From NCBI RefSeq assembly GCF_037975245.1, contig NC_092577.1, forward strand, positions 1,360,001-1,424,000: 64,000 nucleotides of DNA. The letters run 5' to 3'. The DNA is from Apostichopus japonicus. Lineage: Eukaryota > Echinodermata > Holothuroidea > Aspidochirotida > Stichopodidae. A program made the translations under genes and the position numbers. The notes below the pieces were generated by a model that did no database searches, had not been told where the DNA came from, and saw nothing but the letters and a program-made list of their open reading frames with translations. Shown here piece after piece: positions 44,651 to 53,381 of the stretch. Numbering within the stretch: the stretch's first letter is position 1; every line of letters starts with the position of its first letter.

Positions 44651-44772
44651 ACTCCCTCCTATTTTCCTTTTCCTCTCTTTCTTCTTTTTCTTTTCTCTTC
44701 CTTCCTCTCCTCATCCTCTTTTCCCCCTCTTTTTCCGTTTTTCTTCTTCTTTTTTTCTCTTCTCTTTTTCTT
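44651..44772. repeat. Polypyrimidine tract
   Basis: About 120 bases of almost pure C/T on the plus strand, inside the 2.1-kb hAT-like element and next to its right end. Confidence 0.85.
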
Positions 44773-44824
44773 ACCCGGGGGGCGCGCGCCCCCAACGCCC
44801 CCCCCCCCCCTGGATACGCACCTG

Positions 44825-45030
44825 TTAAGATAACATCAAATACCATCAAATACAATTGATGTTATCAGAGTATATCTGGGAACACGTTTAAAACTGACTG
44901 GAACCAGCGTGCATACAGATCTTTCACGGGAAAAAATGTTTTTGTCGTAAAAATCGCCAACTTTTTTCTAACGTTGAATTGGACGACGTGATGCCATTGC
45001 GCTTGCGCAAAAACATTGGACCGAACCATT
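44825..45030 (+). repeat. PLE left inverted repeat, inner part
   Basis: It runs from TTAAGATAACATCAAATACC to GGACCGAACCATT and is the inverse of 48374-48585, with only scattered mismatches. Contains GCGCTTGCGCAA and a short ATCAAATACA/ATTGATGTTATC hairpin. Confidence 0.88.
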
Positions 45031-45039
45031 ACACTACAG

Positions 45040-45147
45040 GTAAGTGTATTTTTTCAATCGAGAATGGTGCCCACACACTGGTAACTTGGCAAAAGGCGAC
45101 GAGCGCCATCTAATTTTACTTAACTACTTTTAATGACTGTTTTTCAG
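45040..45147 (+). other. Predicted 108-bp intron in the PLE leader
   Basis: CAG|GTAAGTG at 45040 is a consensus donor lying 10 bp inside the terminal repeat. TGACTGTTTTTCAG at 45134-45147 is a good acceptor with a pyrimidine tract. The RT start codon follows 9 bp later (45156 region). No frame runs through it. Confidence 0.6.
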
Positions 45148-45155
45148 ACAGAAAC

Positions 45156-46960
45156 ATGTCCAATATAGAGTTTATTGCGTTGGGAAAAGGTCTGAAGTTC
45201 ATAGCAACTCCAGTAAAACCTAAACGAAGTGATCTTCTCAAGTCATTAAAAGACCTTAAAAGAAAAATGAGAATCCGCTTCATCATGCAGAATAAAATGC
45301 AAAAAGGGATTACAAAATTCCGTCTACCCTCCACATGGTCACCTAACATGACTTTTAGTAAAAACCTAGAGGACTATCTGGAAGCAACACAAACCGAAAT
45401 GGCAAGTGTTACTATCCGAAACGCCAATAGCAACACGCATAAGGCGGAACGTTTTGCACTAAATGCAATTAAAAACGACCACTCTATTATTGTCAAACCC
45501 TTCGATAAAAGTAGAGGCATTGCTTTAATAAATCACTCAGACTATCAAGCCGAAATTGAAAGGCAATTAGCTAGTCACCACTACGAAAGTTAAAAAGTGA
45601 TATGACGTTTCAAACTAAAAGTTTAGCCCAGGAAACACTAATTGATATGTTCTCTGCAAAAGAGATCGATAAAAGCACCTTCGAGTACTTGTCACCATAT
45701 AGCCACAAAATCCGCACACCGGTCATATATGTGCTACCAAAAATTCATAAAGCACCCCGGCTAACTCAAAATTTGCCGGTAGACCGATAATAAGTGGAAA
45801 CGGATCACCGACCGAAAAAAATATCGGAATTTGTGGACTATTTCTTGCTTCCTATTGTAATAAAACAAAGCACTTATGTGAAAGACACAAATCACATTCT
45901 GCAAATTTTGGAAGCCACCCCGTTACCAAAAATGGCAGTACTTGCTACACTCGATGTCGTCGCCATGTATACCAATACTCCCCAAGAGGAGGCATTACAT
46001 ATATGTCAAGAAGTCTATGAAAAGACGGAACAAAGCGAATATGGAATAAATAAAATATCTTCCATATCCATGCGCAAACTAATTGAACTCATCTTAACAA
46101 GAAACTGTTCCGAGTTCAATAAACAATTCTATCTAAAAAGATCGGTTGCGCCATGGGTAGCCAAGCCTCTCCGGAAATCTGCGATATCGTCATGCATAGA
46201 CTTGAAAACCAGATTTTACCGACAGATAATAAAATCTTAAAATGGCTCCGCTATAGAGATGACATTCTATTGCTCTACGACGGTACACATCAGGAACTTG
46301 AACTTTTAGTGAAAAGGTGGAATGAAATTCACCGCTTCTTAAAGTTTACGGTAGTAATATCAAACACCGAGGTAACATACCTAGATTTGAAAATCTTCAA
46401 AGGTACAAGGTTCGAAACCAATGGGTTATTAGACACTAAAGTCCACACCAAACCCACGGAAACCTTCCAATACCTCGACAGAAACTCTGCACACCCACTT
46501 GCCACTTTTACAGGCTTCATTAAAGGGGAAATATTACGATACGCACGTCTCTGTAACAACGAGACTGACTTCTTAGAGAAAAAGAATGCGTTCACAGAGA
46601 AACTGTTACTCCGTAACTATAAGAAAGAGCAAATTGCCACAGCCACTAAAGGCATACAATTTGAAAACCGTAGGCATTACCTCACTACCAATCCAGGAAC
46701 CACCACTGGTGTTCAAGCTTACCTATACACCCCACATCAAAACCACGCATTTGAAGAAAGCACTTTTGAAACATTGGCACTTAATTTCGAAACACGCGGA
46801 ATTATCCAAACTGTTTCCAAAAGAACCGATTCTAGCCTACAAAAGGGCCCAAAATCTCAAAGATTTACTTGTTAACTCAAGGTTTCGTACTAACGAAGAA
46901 TCAGCTGACTCTCAAGGTTCACACGAAGCTCTTTTAGATGCTCTTATAGATGAACTATGA
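45156..46960 (+). pseudogene. Penelope-like element reverse transcriptase, frame-broken, no endonuclease seen
   Basis: Conserved PLE blocks appear in order across several frames: LGKGLKFIATP, ALNAIKNDHSIIVKPFDKSR, PVIYVLPKIHK, GRPIISGNG, EFVDYFLLPIV..STYVKDT, LATLDVVAMYTN, the MGSQASPEICDIVM equivalent of the MGSP.SP block, YRDD (WLRYRDDILLLYD) at the active site, and LDLKIFKG..KPTETFQYLD. The end reads LFPKEPILAYKRAQNLKDLL. Frame changes fall near 45592, 45780, 45825, 46145 and 46690, so it is dead. The last frame stops after LLDALIDEL, before any Cys cluster or GIY-YIG domain, and none precedes the RT. PLE reverse transcriptases are telomerase-related. Confidence 0.88.
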
Positions 46961-47291
46961 GTCCATAAAAACTCGTGCACAGAAAACAGATGCATTTTGA
47001 GAACGAGACGCTCATGCCGAATATAAAATATTCAAAGGCTTACTACTGATGAAGCTCCTATAAAAGTTGAGAGCAGAAACCGGTCTAGTTGGTCATAAGA
47101 ATTACCTACGCTAGTCTTTCTTACTATTAAAAGTACACTCAATTCACCTAATAGGTGCAATTATGTTTCACCATGATGGGCATGCTATAAGTTCATGTTC
47201 TTCGGGCCCTCCCTTAAAAATACATCAGGTTCTTGGCCACTACGTTGCGTTAGATAGTGTAAAACCGCCTACACCCCCATTTCAAGTTAAT

Positions 47292-48260
47292 AATAACATA
47301 TGTAAATTACAATGGAAAAACAATAAGAAATATTCATTACTTTAAAAACATTCAATGATTTGACGGAGAGAATAATAAAACCAGGCAAAATGATAGTAAG
47401 CAAGACTCTGTAAAGTTGATAATAACATATGTAAATTACAATGGAAAAACAATAAGAAGTATTCATTATTTTAAAAACATTCAATGATTTGACGGAGAGA
47501 ATAATAAAACCAGGCAAAATGATAGTAAGCAAGACTCTGTTAAGTTGATCATAACATATGTAAATTACAATGGAAAAATAATAAGAAGTATTCATTATTT
47601 TAAAAACATTCAATGATTTGACGGAGAGAATAATAAAACCAGGCAAAATGATAGTAAGCAAGACTCTGTTAAGTTGATAATAACATATGTAAATTACAAT
47701 GGAAAAACAATAAGAAGTATTCATTATTTTAAAAACATTCAATGATTTGACGGAGAGAATAATAAAACCAGGCAAAATGATAGTAAGCAAGACTCTGTAA
47801 AGTTGATAATAACATATGTAAATTACAATGGAAAAACAATAAGAAGTATTCATTATTTTAAAAACATTCAATGATTTGACGGTGAGAATAATAAAACCAG
47901 GCAAAATGATAGTAAGCAAGACTCTGTTAAGTTGATAATAACATATGTAAATTACAATGGAAAAATAATAAGAAGTATTCATTATTTTAAAAACATTCAA
48001 TGATTTGACGGAGAGAATAATAAAACCAGGCAAAATGATAGTAAGCAAGACTCTGTTAAGTTGATAATAACATATGTAAATTACAATGGAAAAACAATAA
48101 GAAGTATTCATTATTTTAAAAACATTCAATGATTTGACGGAGAGAATAATAAAACCGGGCAAAATGATAGTAAGCAAGACTCTGTAAAATTAATAATAAC
48201 ATATGTAAATTAAAATGGAAAAATAATAAGAAGTATTCATTATTTTAAAACATTAAATAA
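47292..48260. repeat. 129-bp tandem satellite, about 7.5 copies, inside the PLE
   Basis: AATAACATATGTAAATTACA recurs at 47292, 47421, 47550, 47679, 47808, 47937, 48066 and 48195. The period is exactly 129, a multiple of three, so the minus strand stays open for 296 codons (43-residue repeat with LTIILPGFIILSVKSLN). Copies are nearly identical. I treat the frame as a by-product of the period. Confidence 0.95.
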
Positions 48261-48373
48261 TTTGATTTGGAGTTCATTCACCATACTTTGGTGCTTTATT
48301 ACTACGACAACCCACCTTACCGACACTGTACACAAGGTACTTTCCAAACCTAGCACAAACCCATCCATATTAT

Positions 48374-48634
48374 AATGGTTCGGTCCGATGGCATTGCGCA
48401 AGCGCAATAGCATCACGTCGTCTAATTCAACGTTAGGAAAAAGTTGGCGATTTTTACGACAAAAACATTTTTTCCCGTGAAAGATCTGTATGCACGCTGG
48501 TTCCAGTCAGTTTTAAACGTGTTTCCAGATATACTCTGATAACATCAATTGTATTTGATGGTATTTGATGTTATTTTAAACCTGTTGTCTTGAGTTGTCT
48601 TGAGTTGTCGTGAGTTGACGCTAATTAGTGTGAC
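48374..48634 (-). repeat. PLE right inverted repeat
   Basis: AATGGTTCGGTCC at 48374 through GATAACATCAATTGTATTTG to GACGCTAATTAGTGTGAC. This copy is uninterrupted and serves as the template for the split left repeat. Confidence 0.9.
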
Positions 48635-48818
48635 AGAAAACTGATCTTACATAATAACCCTTGGTTATTTATCCTGTTCTACCTTTTGAGTAATGCTTCG
48701 TCGCTCATCTATTTAGAGAAGTCTTAATCACTTCATTATTTAGCGCATAACGGTACTAACTGGTGTTTAATAGGCCATTTTTTATACAATATAACTAGAC
48801 TATTCGCGGAACCGTTAC

Positions 48819-48882
48819 CTGTGTTAAAAGTGTTATCATGTAATGGTGACCCTGGTTCCAACTTTACGGATATCTGAAACAT
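48819..48882 (-). pseudogene. Orphan zinc-finger exon 1 (copy E)
   Basis: ATG at 48880-48882 opens MFQISVKLEPGSPLHDNTFN and the exon ends ACAG|GTAACGG. Sequence is closest to gene D (EPGSP), and homology with the gene D upstream runs 48645-49040. Homology ends about 10 bp from the PLE terminus, and no finger exon belonging to it exists between here and gene C. It is a truncated duplicate; it could at most make a short transcript. Confidence 0.75.
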
Positions 48883-49040
48883 TTTCTTTCCCGTGGATAA
48901 GTGCTTGATGATCTTCTACTAGTGCTGCAGTTGATCCGTTGCGGTTTCGTTTGCAAAGCTTGGTAATATTCAACAAGAGCCAACGGTCCTTGTTAGGTAT
49001 ACTAACTATTTAAGTGGGCTGAACTTAAGTGTTGTATATC

Positions 49041-49876
49041 ATCACCCAATATCATATCATAATCTGACCTAGTTTCGAATGAGTTGTAACAGAAGTGTTA
49101 AGACACCACCATCGATCCCAGAACACACACAAAGCTTGCTACCGTCGGTAATTAGACACTAGTGTACAATCAATACATGCAGCTACGGTCAACACCCACG
49201 ACGCAGTGTACATAGCAGCCATAGACATCTCAGGTCCAGATAAAAGAGAACAGGGTATCACGTTTCGCAGTTTATAGCAACATTAAAAAAACGTCACTTG
49301 CAAGCAATGAAAAGTTCACTTTTTCAGAGGGCCGCACGCGGTTTGGGGCGAGTCTTCAATGCCTTTAATGTACCAGCAACCATAGAGGTAAAACCTTCAT
49401 GCAACAACTAACTGTACTCCAAGTTTGGATTTAATCTGATTGAACGAGATGGTCTCAAAAGATGAAGGCCTACATGAACCAGTTATAATTCACAAGTTTG
49501 GGTACCATCCGACTTAAGGTTGTGGAGTTATTGCACTATAAAGAAAATATGAGCCCAAACATATTGGGCCCCACAAATTCTTGCCCAAAGCGTATGTCCC
49601 AGAATACATTCAAGGTGAAAGTAACATTTCGGCCCACCCAGCCCAAAAATGGGCCCAGAAGTTTTTGAGTCCAGATGGTCCAAACGAAGATTCTGTTACA
49701 ATATCACTTACGATTGGAATGTGAAAATTATCACGTTTGACCTCATAACCTCATTAAAATTTATAAGGTCAGTGTCCAAGAATGAAAGGCACACCTTCCC
49801 ACTATGAAACATCAACATAGCAAGTATGAGATATATCCATCACTCCGTTGTTGAGTTATTGCAGACCCACACAAGT
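49041..49876. other. Intergenic; AGGTCA-family fragment at 49730-49876
   Basis: No gene. The last 150 bp (GTTTGACCTCATAACCTCAT, CCGTTGTTGAGTTATTGCAG, CCCACACAAGT) are the AGGTCA/(GT)n family, continued at 52061 after an insertion. Confidence 0.5.
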
Positions 49877-50318
49877 CAGTGGCGGATCCAGGATTTCACC
49901 GAAGGGGGGGGGGGGGGGGGCCCAGATGGGAAATGCCTAATCGTCGTCCTGGGGGAGGGGTCTAAGGGGAGTGGGTGCCCCCCTCCCCTTTGGAAAATTT
50001 CACAAAATATGGAGGTCCTCGGTGCAATCTGGTGCTACTTTTCGTGAAAGTTTGGAGTAAAATTTATTTCCAATAAATCATGTATTCATGGTTTGCCGGG
50101 CATATATTTGCAATTTCGAGCAATGAGCTGGGATTTACGTCTTTGGAGAGTAGGGTGGTGATGCAAACTACTTTTTACCAGGCTACTCCAGGGCATTTCA
50201 TCTTGGATGCCCCCTTCCAGATGGAGACTATTGATGCAGTCAGAGTGCCCCTCTCACCTTCACTTTATCAGAATGGTGTACTCTTTTTGCAAATTTATTT
50301 TACAAAAAATTACACGCA

Positions 50319-51949
50319 CAGTGGCGTAGCTAGGATTTTTTGAGTGGGGGCCCATGGGGGGCTGTTCTTTCTTGTGGGAGTGCCGGAGGTTACTATCTAA
50401 GCGGAGCGCCACCTTGGTTGGCGCGGAGCATACAGAGAAAATTTGAGATTTCAGCACCCCCCAGATCGCAGGAGATGGCACCTGTGAGGCAAAATAGCAA
50501 CCAAAAAGAAATGCAAAAAAAGTTTTTTCTCTTTCATGCTGACTGGCCTTGCCAACTCAGCCAGACTTTTAACTTGAGGGAAGTTGGCATCATTTGTCAT
50601 TTCAAGCTGTCAAGGCCTTTCTCCCAACTCAAACCCCTGTGGGCTACCGGTAGGTTTGCAGGATATGCCCACATGTGGACTTAAATAGCATTAGAGGAAG
50701 GGGATGGAAGACTAACACGCATCGATGTTTCGGTAATGGTCCACATTGGTGGCTCGGTGCTAATTAGGCCATTTATTGGGTTTCTTGAGGCAGCTGTCAT
50801 CAGAATCTGGCTTTTTGTGCCAATCGATGACCGATAACATGTATTGCTGTGGAAATTTCTTCTTCATATATCTAGCAACGCTCTAAAAACAAATGAGTGG
50901 ATTTCATTCCATTGGAGTGATCACTCGGCGCACTTCAAATTAAGAGTGAAATTTAACTCTATTGGAGTTAACCCTCACTCCTAATATTAGTGAATATAAC
51001 TCTATTAGGAGTTAAGATTTACTCCAATGGAGTGAAAATCACTCTTATACCGGAATGTGCTCAGTGATCACTCCCATGGAGTGAAATTCACCTATGTTTT
51101 TATCAGTACAGTGCATATCATCATAGACGTACGTACGTACTACGTACGTTCGTATATCAGACGCACTCGATACCCACGATACGATACGGTCCTGGAGAAA
51201 CTATTTCCACTCATCATTTTTTAAGGCGATACAGTAGTGAGTATTGAACAGGCACAGCCACATGTTTGCAGGAATTTCAGAATTCCCAATATTTTATAGC
51301 TCTACCAGTAGTGTTTCGACAGTTTCGTGGGCATAAAAAAGTTGTTTTGTGGAATATTCAATGACATATCAGGGGCGGATGCAGGATTTGTGACAGGGGG
51401 GTCTGACTGGTCCAGCCGCGCCTGAACGTAAGACTATCTAAGCGGAGCGCCATCATCAGTTGGCGCGGAGCGTACAAGAAAATTTTTGGCTTTACAAACC
51501 CCCCCAGATGGCCGGAAACGGCACTTCCCATTTGACTCGAGGCAATATATGAAAACCTGATACCTCGGCTCAGTACAAACGGAGCCAATCTTTTGATAAA
51601 TTGTTGCGCTAGGTGGAAGCACTGATCACATTTTCAGCAGATATCGATATCGCGCAGCACAACAAGGTTCGTGGTATATGGTCGCAATCGTCGCATCGAC
51701 CATTGCCATGCCATGCTGTGTGACCATTCTCATGATTACTACAGATATTGTATTTTCTTATTCTGCCAGATGCAGACGAGATAATTGTGTAACTCTATTT
51801 CCCAAATTATTGAACAAAAAATATAAGTGAATCGCACTTATTTTTTTACAACATTTTATTTTACCCCATTCCCAGTGGGGGGCCAGTGGGGGGCCAGCCT
51901 ATTTCATGGGGGGCCTCGGCCCCCCAGGCCCCCCGTAGCTACGCCACTG
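50319..51949 (+). mobile_element. Nested hAT-like element, 1,631 bp
   Basis: CAGTGGCGTAGCTAGGATTT start and CGTAGCTACGCCACTG end. Flanks TACACGCA and ATCACGCA agree at 6 of 8 bases. The core module begins at about 50394 (TATCTAAGCGGAGCGCCACC). A further left end, CAGGGGCGGATGCAGGATTT with its own module, starts at 51369 inside it. Confidence 0.7.
50895..51092. mobile_element. 198-bp foldback MITE with CACTCC/GGAGTG words
   Basis: The left GAGTGGATTTCATTCCATTG plus GAGTGATCACTC is inverted at the right (GTGATCACTCCCATGGAGTG plus AAATTCAC). Several internal GGAGTTAA/TTAACTCC and GGAGTGAAAATCACTC dyads are present. It is nested in the 1,631-bp element. Confidence 0.65.
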
Positions 51950-52099
51950 ATCACGCATGGGGCCCTTTCCCTCGAACGCGGTAAAAAAAAAAAAAAATCA
52001 GGATTTTCAAGAAGGGGGGGCCCGGGCCCCCCGGACCCCCCCCCCCTGGATCCGCCCCTGCAAGTGTCACAGACACACACACACACCAACCTGACTGCA

Positions 52100-52400
52100 T
52101 ATGTGCCACTGTATGGGGAGGTGAGATAGGGAGAGGGAAGCAAGCAAACTGTTTAGGGGAAGCCATTTGGGAGGTGGGGAAAATGCACATCACTGGCAAA
52201 TTTAGGGGACGACTCCCACCCCTGCCCACATACAGTAGGGGTTTCAAATTTCCCTGGACTGAGTTGCACGACTGAGGTGCATGAACCTCAATTAATGGAT
52301 GAGTTGTTGTCAGATAAGAATGTTACAAGTGAGGGGTAGTTTCTAGCTAACTTCACGAGGCTCACATTGGGCAGTTGAAAATAGTTAATGCAAGACTAAG
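52100..52400. repeat. Conserved 3' flank of zinc-finger gene D
   Basis: GGAGGTGGGGAAAATGCACA, CTGGCAAATTTA, GGGG.TTTCAAA and CTCACATTGGGCAGTTGAAA align with the flanks of A and C, more diverged. Confidence 0.65.
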
Positions 52401-52980
52401 AGACCAAATGGAGTTTTTTTGTGCAAGTTGAAACTATAAATTAGCTCCATAGTATCGTTCCAAATGCAAGGTTGTGCTAACAAATACTTTTGAATTCTGG
52501 AATTGTCCACCACTGAACGTTTTAGCTCCAACATAGGTGGGGCTTGTGGCATGATAAAATTCTACCACCCCCTCACTTCCCCACCCCCAGGCTTTGCCTA
52601 CCCCTTTCAGCATACCCCTAGTATTACAGATTGTGTAAATCTCTGGTACATCTTTGTGCTATTACCTTAGTTTACTTTACAACATGAACTTGAAGAATGT
52701 TGGTAGGCCCAGAGTTGATAACCAGCCAACTAGTGGTGTTTGCATGCTATCAAGCAGAAGCAGCAGTTGGAGGTGAGTGGTTCAGTCAGGATCAGTAACC
52801 TGAAACATTGATTTATACCTAGGCATAGATCCAGGTAATGTGAGGTGTACTCCTCCTTTTCACTGCATTCCTTTTTCATACTCACTCAAAAATACAAGTT
52901 AGGCATTGACAGGCATGTGTGTGTCCAGTAGATCAAATTTATAGTCTCAATATACCCCAGAATGCATCATTGGAACACGT
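52401..52980. other. Intergenic, no feature recognised
   Basis: Spacer between the duplicated 3' flank and the finger remnants of gene D. No supported gene. Confidence 0.4.

Positions 52981-53381
<401 letters not shown>

Larger units (their letters stand above)
42701..44824 (+). mobile_element. hAT-like element, 2,124 bp, TSD TTAAG, inside the PLE left repeat
   Basis: The ends are CAGGCGCGTATCC and GGATACGCACCTG. The 5-bp repeat TTAAG flanks it (42696-42700, 44825-44829). The intact right repeat of the PLE reads through this point, so the empty site is known. It begins with the core module (TATCTAAGCGGAGCGCCACC at about 42743) and contains at least two more related elements (43389-43771 and from 44130). 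No transposase frame is seen. Confidence 0.85.
42651..48634 (+). mobile_element. Penelope-like element with inverted terminal repeats (composite, nested insertions)
   Basis: The outer ends are GTCACACTAATTAGCGTCAA and its inverse, and about 260 bp are inverted in all (42651-42700 plus 44825-45030 versus 48374-48634). Between them lie a leader intron, a Penelope-type reverse transcriptase and a 129-bp satellite. PLEs are known to carry terminal repeats in direct or inverted orientation and to keep introns. The left repeat is split by a 2.1-kb hAT-like insertion. No target duplication is evident. Confidence 0.8.
49877..52060 (+). mobile_element. hAT-like element, 2,184 bp, TSD CAAGT, with nested elements
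   Basis: The ends are CAGTGGCGGATCCAGGATTT and CTGGATCCGCCCCTG. CAAGT is repeated at 49872-49876 and 52061-52065. Removing the element restores CCACACAAGTGTCACAGACA, as in the related repeat at 38282. Size, end type and 5-bp duplication parallel 42701-44824. Nested elements fill most of it. No transposase is seen. Confidence 0.82.

Noticed and set aside
47287-48177. 296-codon minus-strand frame with a hydrophobic 43-residue repeat
   Set aside because: It exists only because the satellite period (129) is divisible by three. There is no start context, no non-repeat part and no homologue known to me.
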